In this document: one piece after another, positions 1-13,922 of the stretch
Numbering within the stretch: position 1 is the first letter of the stretch
How the letters are laid out: each line of letters begins with the position of its first letter
DNA from: Apostichopus japonicus
Lineage: Eukaryota; Echinodermata; Holothuroidea; Aspidochirotida; Stichopodidae
Length of the DNA: 64,000 nucleotides
Direction: 5' to 3'
Assembly: GCF_037975245.1 (NCBI RefSeq)
Contig: NC_092564.1
Coordinates: forward strand, 6,316,984 to 6,380,983
The notes under the pieces: model-generated
Databases searched by the model: none
Seen by the model: the letters and a program-made list of their open reading frames with translations, nothing else
What the model was told of the DNA's origin: nothing
Translations under genes and position numbers: made by a program

Positions 1-1424
1 TGTGTGTATATATTCTAAGTCAAGTTACCCTTTACGTTAGTTATTGCACTCATTTAACATGACCTAGTTGTCGTTCGTTTGTCGTTGTTATTAATGTTGC
101 AGTTGTTGTTGCTGTTGGTTTGTTGTTTGTTTGGAGTACGACTGATATCAACATGCATGAAGATGTATTGTCATCACCTTCCACTTTTCTTGAAGCTGTT
201 ACTGATACAATTCCCAGATCTATAGTACTAAATACAGCAGTGCACTATCACATACAGATACTCAGCACTAGCATGAGCTCTGTTCGGACAAAACATTAGA
301 AGGCAAAAGTTCTCCGCATATTGTACTTAATTCACTCTCTCTCGCTTATTAACACCATTAACAACTCTCTGATGGTACAGATTTCATTTTACCACTAAGA
401 TCACTTTAATTTTTTTCACTCATTGTTTGCACTCAACATTTCAACTAATAAATACAATCGGCTATGAATCCAAGGTTGTCAATTTAGTGTCCCCTTACGG
501 GGCCCTTAACCATCACATGAAATAGGGCCTCTAGGGTTAGTACAATCGATGTACGTTTCACCATGAAACGATCTATCATCGATTAATCTTGCTCAACCCA
601 GCGTTCAACTTTCAATGTCATGGCGATTAGCAGACCGATTAATTGTTTGGTATAACTTCCATAGGCAACAAGACGACACACAAGGAATACGTAAGGCTAT
701 TCACCTCTTTGATAAGAGAAACGAATTGGATCCCGCGATACTCCTGTGAAACAAAAGGTTAGTGTAAACAATATGTCTAAGTTTTAATTAAGTCAGATCA
801 ATGTAAGAATTATTCATGATGAGGCGTCAAAATCGTATTAATCTCTTCAATCTAAGACAGTGTCATAAATACTGCAATTGGTGCATACAATTTCAAGTCC
901 TGCAGCTAGTTAGTGGAACATATCCACGTGAACCGTTCTTCATCATCACACAACTTTCAATGTCATCAGAATTATACACAACAAATATGCTATTTACAAG
1001 CTGCTTTCTTCAAATCGTTTTCCATCTCAGAGGTTTCATTGTCTTATATAATTTATTCTCAATACCTGGGAATAATTCAGAGGGTCATAACCTCTTGTTA
1101 ACGTACTTCCAAAAGAACTATTTCTTTTTAACCGTCTTTGTTGCACTCCAAACACTGGTAGCCAAATAAACTGAAGTTATACAGGTGCAAGTTTTTATAT
1201 TTTGACTGGAGGAATATCAACTAAATTGAATCATTCGACCACTTAAGAAAACATATAAATATGAAGAAGCTGAAATATAATCTGTTACTTTAGACGAGGG
1301 AAGGAAGTTACTGAAGGCGATCATTGTTGTCCCAAAATATGCTAGAAATTCAAAAACTGGTCACTCATGCCCAAACGTTAGACGTCATTATTTATAAAAG
1401 TCTTGGGCTTAACAGTCCGCACAA

Positions 1425-1700
1425 GATCATATTTATGAATATTACACGGTTGCTAAGAATGATATAAAATTTCTAGCCATATTTGTTTGCTCTTGTCAAG
1501 TATTTTGACCATGATAATTCGATAATCTCGTCCGTTATACAGAATTCTCACGATCAATTCGGGATCAGATTTATGAATATCACACGGATGGTAAGAATGA
1601 TATAAAATTTCTAGCCACTTTTGTATGCTCTTGACTCTTGTCAAGTATTTTGAGCACGATACACTCGTTCACTACACAAATTCCTCACGAGCAATTGGAG
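1425..1700. repeat. Two-copy tandem duplication, unit about 138 bp
   Basis: Copies start at 1425 (GATCATATTTATGAATATTA) and 1563 (GATCAGATTTATGAATATCA). They share blocks such as AGAATGATATAAAATTTCTA and CTTGTCAAGTATTTTGA. The copies differ by scattered substitutions and a small insertion, so the duplication is old. Confidence 0.8.
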
Positions 1701-3621
1701 ATTTCGGAAAGAAATGATTGGCGTTTTTTTGGGGGAGGGGGGGGGGGGTGAACGATTTGCATAACCGACACTTCATTAGCTTAAGAAAAATGGCCGCCAT
1801 ATGAATTTCAAAAAAGAGACATTTTTGCTTTTGATTTAAAGGAAACTTTAAAATGGATATTATATAACTGCAATAACTACACAGAATATACATCGATGAT
1901 TATCACCTAAAACCTCATAAATAATCAACTTTTTCTATTTTTTTAGAGTTTTATCATTTTCAACGAATGGGGAATTCCCTATATCGGTTAAAACATTTAT
2001 GCGACAGCAATTATAATTGTCTGGCATTTTCAGCCTTCCAAGAATTTGATACATTATCCGAACGGTTGCCGGCGTCTATCTTAATCATGTATTATTCTGT
2101 AGTAATATTAAATATGATTGATATGGCACTTAGGAAAACTCGACAATACCATGAGACCATATATTCATATCGGTTATCGGCCAAATTCGATATGAACAAA
2201 ATGCTATATTATCAACATTAATATCATGATTTCTGACAATACCGACAACGATATTGTTCAATATATAGCGATTTTAACACTCACCACATACCATGCCTAT
2301 TACTATACCAATATATATACCGCTATATCGAACCGTTGATATAACGTTGTTGGTTGCAAAATCATCACACTGGTTAAATTAGACAAAATTATTGACTATA
2401 AACTCAATGTCTGGCTGTTTCGATATACGCAACTACCTTCATATGGATATTATAAGGTAATTACAAGGATATTTTCCTTTCGACTAACGGAAGAAGAACA
2501 TATATGGAGCACCCTGGTTGAACTTAATTTTCCTTGAAATCTTTACATGAAGTTCTTGAGATATTGATAGTCGGAATCGTCACAGGGTTTGAACAATCAG
2601 TTGACTTGGAGTAAACAGATATGAAGCCACCATAGTTGCGCACTGACAGGGGAAAAGGGGGGGGGGGAGTGTTGCGTTTCTTTGTTCACTTTATTCTTTT
2701 GACCTTTGGTTTGGACAGACCCGCCGTCCAGCCAAGTTGCTTGAGGTGATTTTTAAGTTGATAATAACCAAATTTGTCAGTGTGCAATTATGACATCACA
2801 CCTGTTTGCTTAAAGTTCACGTTTGGTATACAAGAGCCAACTTATTATTTAAACGGTGTTATTTCAAAAACGATAAATTGGAATAAAATACGAATTTCAC
2901 CAAGATGCTTCTTGGATCATGTTCCTCTGTTATTAGCCAACTATATTTTTCCTCTGTACTATCCTTTAAACTGAAATTAATATTCTGTGCAAGGAGGTAT
3001 CATTATCAATTTTTATCATGTTATATAAAATTTGCTCAATATCCGCCTTGTTGATGTTCTAACAAGAATATAGGCCTACCACTATCGGTTTCTCTCACCG
3101 ACGTTGGTGACCAAACTCTGCTGATATCGCTTTCCCGGTTTCCTTATTGAAAATCAATTCTAATTTCAATGATTACATATTTTTCCTTGGTTAATTACGG
3201 GTAATTTTCACCCATATTAGATTTGGAAACTATTTTTATATAGTCAGCCTATCACGTCAGCTATATATACTTAAAAACATGATCGTTAAAATTGAGCTAT
3301 GACGATCGTATCTGTGTGTGTTTAAGGTCAAAGGGTATAGGTATGCCTTGAGCAATTTTGACGACGCAACTTATAGATGCATCAAATGAGATATTGTAAT
3401 ATGATATTGAGAAGTTCCTAGCCAAATAAAATATTAATATGCCTCACTGGAAACTTAAAACCTCGTGAGTGGATGTCGCGTAATTTCGGCCGAGGTTTGG
3501 CTTTGCAGCCAGTTTAGTGATAATAGTTAAATACTGAACACTTATAGTAAACGTAAAGACAGTCGAGTTCCTTTTGATCAAAACTTAATATTCATTTCCT
3601 CTTAACAAAGCTCACTAAAGT

Positions 3622-3866
3622 GGAGTGTTAGCTCAGTGGTTAACTCCGGTGCCTTTCAATAGTAAGGTCCTGAGTTCGAGTCACTCCAAGATTAATGAAT
3701 GTCGTGAAGTTACAGAGCTGTTTACAATTGACAATTCATAATCATGGACTTTAAATATGAATCTTAGAGACTGACTTCGGTCAGCTTGCGGCTTTGATAA
3801 GCCAATGAGGCTTTTTGTGAGTTCCTGCTTGCAGGAGGATCTAAAATACATACAATACATACATAC
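3622..3866 (+). mobile_element. tRNA-derived SINE, near-complete copy
   Basis: The head looks like a tRNA. GGAGTG at 3622-3627 can pair with CACTCC at 3682-3687, an A box (TAGCTCAGTGG) is at 3629-3639, and a B box (GAGTTCGAGTC) is at 3672-3682; these are the internal RNA polymerase III promoter elements. A tRNA-unrelated body of about 160 bp follows, ending in a short (ACAT)n tail at about 3847-3866. This is the standard SINE plan. A second copy sharing the body and tail lies at 4029-4155, which confirms it is a repeat family. A real tRNA gene is unlikely because the stem regions are imperfect and the tail is present. Confidence 0.8.
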
Positions 3867-4028
3867 TAAAACCAATCATAACTCCACATAAACGACATCC
3901 AATGTGAACTTAATAAACACAAAACACGTTCCTCTCCTTTCATTTTTCTGCCCCTCTTCTCTCTGCCCTGATCCTCGCCTCCCCCTTTTCTCTCCAAACA
4001 TTTGGTGTGTTCAATAACAACTTCCCGA

Positions 4029-4155
4029 CATGGACGTTAAATGGATGTGTGCCGAGAGATTGGCTACGGTCAGCTTGCGAGTCTATAAGCCTCCATGGCT
4101 TCTTTCGCGAGTTCCTGCTTGCGGGAAGATCACTCTACATACATACATACATACA
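4029..4155 (+). mobile_element. 5'-truncated SINE, same family as 3622-3866
   Basis: This matches the 3' half of the SINE at 3743-3866. Shared blocks are CATGGAC-TTTAAAT-like, CGGTCAGCTTGCG, GAGTTCCTGCTTGC and a terminal (ACAT)n tail. The tRNA-like head is missing, as expected for a 5'-truncated retroposed copy. It has the same orientation as the full copy and lies only about 160 bp downstream, so tandem duplication of one insertion is possible, although the divergence suggests independent or old copies. Confidence 0.7.
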
Positions 4156-5307
4156 TTTAACTTAGGTAATATTACGTAACGAATTTAACTAAACACGAAC
4201 TAACAAATTCCTTCCACTCGGTAACAATGGATTAACTTGAATTGAAAGAAGCACAACTAACAACACACACATAAACAACAGCACAGTGGGCAACATATGC
4301 TGCTTGTGCACGAAGAAATGCTGGAAGAGATTTCATGTGAAGCTTCTTGTTGGGATAAACGAAATATATTGCAAACCTAAAACATGATGTGCCTTGTTTA
4401 TTCAACATGTTAAAATTGCCTGCTGACCGTTAAAAAAAACCAGGAAATTTGCACAATTCTTACGATATATCGCGGATAATACAGACTTTGGAATATCTAC
4501 AACCATTTGTCAACTTATCACGTTTTTCAAGCTTTAGCATGCATACCGATAGCTTGCATGTGTCCCTAAAACATAAGAAAAAGTATAAATCATGGAAATA
4601 TTGTTTCTAATGCCAGATCCACCATTTTTGGCTGCAAAATAAACTAAGGCTGACTACTTGAGAATATGCTCTGGATTTTTGTGTGTGAATATGTTATGAA
4701 AATAAGGTACCGAACAATTGTGATATCGTATAGTGGTGAGTATGTTTTTGAAAATGATGTAACATAGATATGGTTATGTAACATTCTATGGATCAAACTG
4801 GATTGTTATTATATTGCATGTCAAGGCCTTACATCTGACAGACTTTACCCAAGAGTTTAAACTGTTGTCCTTACACACGCAAAGGGTAAAATATTTTGAC
4901 ATATCTTTTAACTCGGTAAATATAACTGACGGTCATTTCTGACCTCGACACATCGCCTATATACTTTATACAAAATGAAGAACGTACTTTATTATTCATA
5001 CAATCCTATATTTACGTTTGACCTGTCCAGAGGCATTGAAACTATAGTTTTAGGAGGCCTTCGAGGACCATTGTTAATTTAGTTAGTGCAGCCCTGCGAT
5101 ATTTGCAAATGTGACAGTGATATCATAAACAAAGATATCAAACGTATTGCTGCATTCCAGATACAGTTTTATTAATCACGAATATTAAGGGAAGTTTTTG
5201 ATCAATATTAAAGCAACCAACGATATGTCGTATAATGAAAAAGAAAATAGTGTAAAGCAGTTTCCTGTTGCCATGTGACTTCGAAAACGTGAATCATTTA
5301 TCTTCAT

Positions 5308-5309
<2 letters not shown>

Positions 5310-5346
<37 letters not shown>
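5310..5346. repeat. (TA)n microsatellite
   Basis: Uninterrupted TA dinucleotide run of about 37 bases. Confidence 0.95.
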
Positions 5347-5348
<2 letters not shown>

Positions 5349-5689
5349 ATATAGAAAACCTATACGTCTGTAACATTTGTTTTCGCTTAACGCAAAGCAT
5401 TTGTGTGTGTATTATTGCTAGCTTTCATCAAATGTGAAGGTTGACGTTTTGCCCATAATACGAGGGACCAATTAATCAAAACTAAGAACCGCAATTTTGT
5501 TTTCATACAAAGAATATTAAAACACGTTAAACAATATTCCTTTCGCTAATGATAGCAATATGTTGTTTTTGTTTCTACACAGTACACAACTTAATTACTT
5601 TAAAAATTATTCCGTATGCAAAGCAGTGCACTTACTGTCAGAATAATTTAAAGTATCATAAATTTACAAAGATAAATTGATTACTTGGC

Positions 5690-6600
5690 ATTTTGTTTTG
5701 ATTTATTCATTTATTTACTGATTTATTCGATTTGCTAGTTATGACGATTTTCTTAGTTATTTACTATTGATATTTGATTTGGTATAGCTCATTGTTAAGT
5801 ACTGTGTTCCTTAATTATACAAGGAACTAAATGACTGGACAGGGGAATGGGGGTATGGGAAGGGTATGGTAAGAGTATGGTAAGGGTAGGGTATAGGTTA
5901 TAATTGTGAGAGGTGGGTATTATTCCGAGGAATAGGAACGACTTTTTTAATATTTATATCCTCTTTGTAAACTTATTGGTAGGATCCAGATACTACAAAG
6001 GGTTTATTTGTCCTACTCATCAGTTCCTAACAGAAGTTAAATATTTTATTCATTATTTTCTCTTGTTATTTCATTATTTTGTTCACTGATAAAATATGAT
6101 AAATAAAACAACGAACTGAGAAAGAAACTTGATTTGATTTTTTATTGACTCAGTTATTTGTTTCACTGATTTACACATGTTACGATTAACCTTGATTTAA
6201 CGAATTTTTCGATTTACTTTTGAGATTTAATGGAATTTGATGATTTACATGCTTAATGTTTTACCCCATTAAACTTTGATTCAGTGAATTACTCATTTAA
6301 CAATGGTTTGCTTGATTTAATCATAATTTACTGATGTCATTATTTTCTTGATGGTTCAATGATTTATTTCCGATTTGAAGCACAATAATAGTATTGATTT
6401 TATATGTTAAATGATTCAGTATATAAAAAAATAACTTGATCTAGCATTTAAGTGTCTTTCCACATGTAATGATATATTTGATTTCATGATTTAATGATTT
6501 TACTTCAAATTTATTTTAAGAAAATAATTTACTGAGTTATTCATATAATGATATTTTTACTTGATTAAAATAATTTTAGTAAATTTCCTCATTTAAGATT
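5690..6600. repeat. Cryptically simple region rich in TGATTTA
   Basis: Variants of TGATTTA, ATTTACTGATTT and ATTTATT recur many times without a fixed period over about 900 bases, indicating decayed or cryptic simple sequence. Confidence 0.5.
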
Positions 6601-9504
6601 TACTTGTAGGAAACTTAAAAGAGAACTTTCCTGGCGCAGAACTTATCTTCGGATTATCAACATAAACTGCTTCTTTAACAGTCACTGTATAACAAAGAAT
6701 TAATGTTGAAATGTATAAAGAGAGACGTAAAAGGCTATAAGCAGACACACTGACATTGTGTGCCATCATGTAAATGACAGCGAAATGAGAAAATGTAGTC
6801 TGTATACACCATACTCCAATATTAAACTACATCGTCTCAGAAATAACGAGTTGTTATGGCACTTGAAAGCACCCTTGAAAAGAACATAATGTATATGCAA
6901 TCGGAAAGCGACAAATAAATATGAGAGATATATTGTTTCTTTTCGACTCAAATTTGACGTATTTCATCATGTGTTAGTCTCTCATTAACCAGTTCTCTAA
7001 CCACAAAACTGCGGTATCTCGCTGAAATGTGTAATATTTATATTATTTTCACGTCTCGTCTTCTCACTATTACGTTATTCAATTCCCAAGATGGAATCAC
7101 ATTAACGGGACTAATGATTAGAATCGTTAAAACGAACGAAACGAGAAAAAAAATAACAGTGAAAATCGATTGCTTAAAATAGCATATTACAGAGTTTAAC
7201 AATAATTATGTATCTTTTGTAAAATGTCCACACTAGTGTGTTTATCTTATTCACTCTAGTGTGTATATCTTATTCTTAACAAAGAATAGCATTAGATTAA
7301 GAAATTGAATGCACGGACAGCGTCTGCAATCTAAACAACAAAGGGAAAAGATACACACAATAAAAGTTTCGCCTTCCATGCTTCGTAACTATTGTTCTTG
7401 TATATAAAACAGAGATACCCTCTGTCCCCTCAATGTCTTATTTATGGTTTGAAAGTTATGATGTCTAAATATATTAACTATACAAGACCAGCGCCATTAA
7501 CCCCTCTGTGTAAGTTCGTTGTCTTTCAACTAGCCTTTAACCATCAATATTTTTGTTGGAAGACATTTCCGTGGTGTGTAAAACGGGTCATAAAAGTTAC
7601 ATTTGTATATAATTTGTTGCTGTGTAAACAATAAGTACCGGTCATATCTTTGTACCTTCCCCTTTAGCCGGGTTTGCTTTCGTCTAGACAATGAATTTAT
7701 GATGGTTTTATTGATATAAGTTGTCTATGCAGGGGGTGATTCCAGGTATAGAGGTGATGTCCGAACCCCGGGGATAAAATGAGACCCTGGTTTTATGACC
7801 TTTTTTTTGGCTGAGAGGAGAGGAAGAGGGTATACCATCATAAATATCTCTTTAATAATTTTTGGCAAACGAATTTTAATTTATGCGTTCCAGAATGCGA
7901 TCTTTTTCAAACCCCTTCACATGAAGGCGATCTTATATATTATTTTATCATATTGCTTTGTCACTGTATGTGAGGGGGTCCATAGAGGTATACACTGACT
8001 GTTTCGAACATGTATTTGTCCTCTCTATCAACTCTAGACTGTATATTCTAATTGACTGTGGTCAAAAGCACTCGACGGATACATCATGAATATGCCTAGG
8101 TAAAACTAGAATGGCACCCGTAACCTTTAATACGAAAATATTGCGCATACTTGAATCCCTCAATACATTAACTTCGGTATCGTTCATGCTGCGTAATTAA
8201 AAACAACTTAAAAGATGAGTCATTACAGGATTAAAGGTGGTGGGTCGGTCTATAATTCGTCTCACGAAGTGTGTGTGTGTGTTTGTGAGAGAGTGAGAGA
8301 GAGAGTTTTATGTTGTATTAGTTAGTGCATGATATCGAAAGTGAATATGTTGAAATGTGTAGGCTGACTTTTAATGCAGTATCTGCATGTGTTCATAGTA
8401 GCTGACGTAAGTAACGCAGGCCGGACGGACGGACGGTAGTGGGAGGAGGTGGGGAGGGGAAGGGGAGGGTGGTCCGAGGGGCTCATGGCCCAGGGTCGAT
8501 CAGAGGCACATGGAAAATATGGAGGGAGCCCTCGAAAATATGGGATAAAGAGACAAGAACTAGTGTATTCTCAATTTTCATAATATAGCTCAGGCCCGGG
8601 TTAAATAATTGTCTTCGGGATCTGACCGGTTCCTCGACGCCTCTACATATTACGTAACACGTTATGGTTTCCTATGACACGTTACGACAAACTCTCTTAA
8701 CTGTGCAGTTACGACACAAGATGTTGACGTAACATGACACAATGCAATCAGAATTTTGGGTTTGCGTAAAATACCAAATACCACTTAAATTACAGTGTTT
8801 ATGTAATATTCCAAATATATGGGACATTTAATTAAACAAACCTGATCATTATATTTTAATTCATTTGTTATCATTTTAAAGGTCTATGTTGTGAAACACT
8901 GATATAATAATGGTGACTAAAACAAACATTAACACATTATTGGAAAGTCCTGTTTTAATATCTTCTTTGCTGACCTCTCCACAATTTTGACATATTTTTA
9001 ATTTTTTTATATTTAAACTTATCCTTGAAAAGTGTTGTCATTGCAAAACAGTCAAGCCCTGGCAACACCCTAATACATCCTTACTGTAAAATCTTTCGAA
9101 CAGACACCGTCTACATTACATATAAGCATAAAATAAACTTTCAAATTTTTAAAATCCTTCCATATGACTTTTTTCCTTTTTGCTATTACCATCTCAACTC
9201 TCATCTTTCCTCTTTTTCTTTAATATTAATATTGCATAATTAACAAAGTTGCAATTAATGGCATGCAGTTAGCTGTAACATTCATTACGCAAAGTGCATT
9301 TCACGTTCCGTTTGAACTGTGACCTTTTCAAATCCAGACGAGCAACATAATACGTAAATAAATTTAGAAACCGTTCAATCAAACTATGAGATGTATATGC
9401 ACTGCTGTGCATTAGTAAATTAACGGTGTTACCTAATGTAGGATATTTGGTGTCCCTCAGTTTTTTTTTTTATAAGAGTTTAAGGTTTTATCTTTCAAAA
9501 ATGT

Positions 9505-10060
9505 TGAAGTTCAAATCCACGAGAAACTCGCCAATTATTCTTCCCCTTAGTCGGAACGTGCATACCAACAGAACGTAATATAAGGATTTCCACCTTTGAG
9601 GAATCAGAATAACCGACTTTCACGAGTAATCGCATTGTGGAAAAAAAACCATCAGTCTTGTGTTTTATAACATTATTGCTTCATTTGAAACATTTCAGTT
9701 TATAACCACGAAAGCAATAAACGTTCACCCCCCCCCCCCGCCCACCCCTTTAGTCGAAACGTGAATACCAACACAACGTGATATGGGAAAGTGCTTGTTT
9801 TTTAAAATATAAAATCCGATAACCGACGTTCATGAATAATCAAATTCTGGAACGAAACTCAATCTTATCTTTTAGAAATTTTGCCGCTTCATTTTGGAAG
9901 TTTTAAACCACGAGAACAATAGACACTCGCCTATTGTTCTCCTTTTAGTCGGAACGTGAATACAGACACACGTTATATGGGAGGGGGGGGGGGGAGTGGT
10001 CTCTGCTAAAAATCCGCATATCCGACGTTCACGAGTAACTGCATTATGGAAAGAGTCTTG
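9505..10060. repeat. Diverged tandem repeat, about 200-bp unit, three copies
   Basis: Three successive copies share TTAGTCGGAACGTG-ATACCAACA (near 9546, 9750 and 9945), then AACCGACTTTCACGAGTAAT-like, then a TTTGAAACATTTCAGTTT-like block and CCACGAGAA. Poly-C or poly-G runs sit in copies two and three. The 90-aa minus frame across 9872-10144 is an accident of the repeat. Confidence 0.75.
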
Positions 10061-11275
10061 TCTGCTAATATAAAGATCATACACACATACATGTGTTTTA
10101 CGAAGTGTTATGAGGATTTCAAAATAGTTTTGACTGCATGACATTTTTTTCCTGACGAACTAATAACTTTCTGCCATCGATTTCAACTCTCATTTTTCAC
10201 GCTGCAAAGTTAGTTTGACAGAACATACATTTTGTTGAGATAAATGCCAACAAATTTGTAAAAGGCGTCACATGGATTCCCAGGTTACCAAGAGATAACA
10301 GATTTTTCTTCTAATCGAATTACAGTACGTCATAAAATATCGCCGTCTACATCAATTTTTGTATGTTTTAAACAAAATACAAGATTTTTGTTTTGTGCAA
10401 GACCCAAATCAGCGTAAGAGAAGACAGAACCGCGAAAGTCACTGTTGATTCAAATCTTCACAAATATTTAGACAAGATATAGAAAATAGACTATAACTTG
10501 AAGTAAAAAAAAAACCGCTGGAGAGAAATTGATTTGATAAAATCTGATGGCGAAAATTTCACCAATTTGTTACAAGATTTCTTTTGATATCTTTCTTTCA
10601 AACATACTCTCAAATTTGTAAATTTATCTTTCAGAACATCAGGAAAATTCTGAAATTTCCAATTATTAAGAAAGGAACTTTCAAGATTGATTCTGAGCAA
10701 CATGTTCGGTGTTATTGATTTGCGCCGTTGCGGAAAACACTTTTCCCTGTTTAAAGCAACCATTCGAGTTTCCGCAAAGCTATATCGAGGATTTTCCAAA
10801 TGAAGTTTACAATTGAAAAAAACTCAGACATTATCCTAAACATTAACACGGTCGTGAGTGAATACCGAAAATTGTATCGAAAGTAAATTTAGAAAATCGC
10901 TTTGAAGCATACGTATTGATAGTTGTCGATATTGTGATCACATTGTACTTATATCATGTCATAGTATGCACTGTTTCTCAGAAAACACTATTTGTAATTG
11001 TTTATCTACTCTCATTCGACACCTAACATATAGGATTATAAATGGAAGCAATGAAAATATAATTATATTTCATATATTATACAAACAATTTTGTTTTCAT
11101 TGAGATTTAGTTTACTCAAACTTAGACAATGACTCACTAAGTTAAAGTCGATTAGAATACTTCGAATATTTCTCTCATAATATTTATCATGTAAACATTA
11201 ATTAATACATCATACTAATAAACTGCCTGGCCATGATGGTAAGAAAGGAGTGGCGAAAATATTCGAATCCATATC

Positions 11276-11556
11276 CGAGTACAATTCAATATTGACATAT
11301 ATCGAAATATTGTCGTCCATTAAATAACATACTACATACATGTGTGAATTAACGTGCCGTATATATGTATATATCTCGTTCTCAACACTGATCCTAACAT
11401 ATAAGAAATTTTAGCTCCCGAATACAATTCAATATAGACAAATATCAAAATATTGTAGACATTTTGTCGTCAATCCATTTATAAGCAACATACTACATAC
11501 ATGACTTACGTGCCGTATAGGCCTACATCTCATTTTCAACACTGGTCCTAATACAG
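11276..11556. repeat. Two-copy tandem duplication, unit about 143 bp
   Basis: Copies begin at 11276 and 11419 and share ACAATTCAATAT-GACA, ACATACTACATACATG, ACGTGCCGTATA and TCAACACTG-TCCTAA. Both copies carry substitutions and short indels. Confidence 0.8.
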
Positions 11557-13608
11557 ACGTTTTCGTCTTTTGATTGTATCCTATCATTGAGGTACACGAG
11601 TAATATCATCGTGTAGTCAGTCATCTTACGGTATTGAACGCAATTTATGACAGAATCATGCACGAAACCCTTCTTTAGTTACTTCTAATTATAAATTGTA
11701 TCTTTTGTGGGGGGTTGAACATTACTCGTGCTGTTGCTGGATTTGTGCATTGAGCAATCCCGATATGTCAACTAAACCTAGTCATAGTGATCAGAAAAAC
11801 AGCAACTCCCACAAAATTGAGAGTACTAAATTATGACATTATGACCCGTAAAATAGACAATATCATATTTTATTGTTCTTCCTTTCCTTTCATTAAAATG
11901 AAATAACCTCACCCCCCCCCGGCTCCCACTCCTAAACCTTCTATGAGGGCACAAATAAGATTCCTTGGAATAAGTAAGGAATTTGCGATATATATTTAAA
12001 ATGATATAATAATCTTTTCCATCACAAAGAGCATTTCCACTTTTAACTTTTAACATTATAAAATATAATAAGAATTGCTTACTTATTTATTTATTCATAC
12101 ACACACGGCTAGACAGCGATTTTAAGTATCAATACATATTTGTTTGTTTGTTGAATCATAGAATGATGTCTTAAGTTACGTGCAATTTGACATTTTGTTT
12201 TACATCCCAAACTAACACATTCCACCCTATACGTCGTATTGATATTTTAGTACACCATATACGTTGTTTTCACAAAATCGAGAAAATTCTACGAATTTCT
12301 CAATTAACATAAATAACTGATGGAAATTCTACACTTTATGATGCTATTTCCCTCGGATATCACCTGTTGTGCTAGATTCTAATGTATCTTAAACTGCACT
12401 TGATCAGCAATCTTAGCTATAACGCTGTATGATTAGTGGGAGGATTCAGACTTCATGACACTCTGCCCTAGCCATGTATAACGTTCGCACATACTGGAAT
12501 ACTACTCAATCAAACTAAACTATATGATATTTTTGTGGTTCCAAATCAATTTATTACTTCATATTAGTTGGCAGTAAGCTATCAACCATATTAATTGAAA
12601 ACCAGAAAACATTGTGCCCCACAAAATTAATATATTACCCCCCTTCTGTTTGTTTATTTGCGAACGTTATGCTGATTAATTAGTGGTACGATTGTGGTAG
12701 GATTAATTAAACAGAATATCTTCTAGAAAGATGACGTCTGCGACTCAGGTTGTATCAATTTTAACACCAAATTAAAATTAGAATATCTATATTAACATTT
12801 CAATTTGAATACAGCATAATAATTCAAATTAACATCATCACTTGAATTATAATTAGAATTAAGAATTTGCCATTTTATCTTAATGACAATGTAATTGATT
12901 TAATAGTGACTTAAAATCTTACGTTGTCAGTCATCAATTCATGTTTACAAACAAACAAACAACAAACATACATGATAAACAAACAAGGCCACGAGCACAT
13001 TAGAAAGATGTTGTCCTTATTTCAATCTTAATAAAGGTGTTAATTTTACATTTAATAAAATACATGAACGGTACACACATTGGACAGTTTAGACTAATTT
13101 TGCAATTTTCCGTAACATTTAGCTATAAACCTTCAGTTAAACAGTACTTTTAGAAAGATTTCAAATGTTTGCAATCTTTTTCTCGATTTCACGAACTCAC
13201 CTGCATTCTTCACTAAGTATTACTACTACTACTACTCTACTTGTTGAAAGGCGCCTTAAATTAGTAAACCATATTTTTAATTTCTTTCGAAGGATACGCT
13301 TCTTACTTTTATGCAAATTTACAAGGTTTTGACTTTCATCAAAATTAACCAAACGCAGGGCAACATTTAAGATCATTGTTAAACAATCATGTGTGTCTTT
13401 GGAGGAATACAAAAGAAGAAAGGGAGAAGAAAAAAAGGTTCTCTACATCCCAAGGTACTTTTTAAGTGTTTTTAATTATTTATGCAGGCTTTTAAAGAAT
13501 CGTCAAGGTTTGCAATTTTTTTTTATATATATACGTATATTTTTTTCTCAATTCATAAAGAAAAAGATGGAATAAAATAAACTGAATTACTGACACAGAA
13601 AACAATTG

Positions 13609-13922
13609 CGGAGGAAGTTATAAAGTTGTTTCTCCTTAAGTTTGACTTTAAGTAAAGGAGGATATGTTTCCGAATGCTGGTACTTGTTAAGTTTTTCGTT
13701 GCTTATACAATTATTATTACGGAGGAAGGTTTAATTTTTTTCTCCATAAAAGTCTGACTTTTAAGTAAAGGGTATATGTTTTCGAATGCTGGTACTTGAT
13801 TCGTTGCTTATACAATAATTATTACGGAGGAAGTTTAAAGTATTTCTCCATAAGTTTGACTTTAAAGCAAAGGGTATGTTTTCGAATGCTGGTACTTGAT
13901 TCGTTGCTTATACAATTATTAC
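13609..13922. repeat. Tandem repeat, 105-111-bp unit, three copies
   Basis: Copies begin at 13609, 13720 and 13825 with CGGAGGAAG. Each contains TTTCTCC-TAA-GT-TGACTTTA, CGAATGCTGGTACTTG and TTCGTTGCTTATACAAT. The last two copies are closest to each other. Confidence 0.85.

Noticed and set aside
3622-3687. Possible functional tRNA gene
   Set aside because: The acceptor pairing and A/B boxes are present but the arms are imperfect, a SINE body and ACAT tail follow, and a second headless copy lies nearby.
9872-10144. Minus-strand frame ending in WFKTSKMKRQ, superficially like homeodomain helix 3
   Set aside because: The key residues (QN after WF, RR, KWKK) are absent, there is no helix 1-2 sequence upstream, and the frame lies within a tandem repeat.
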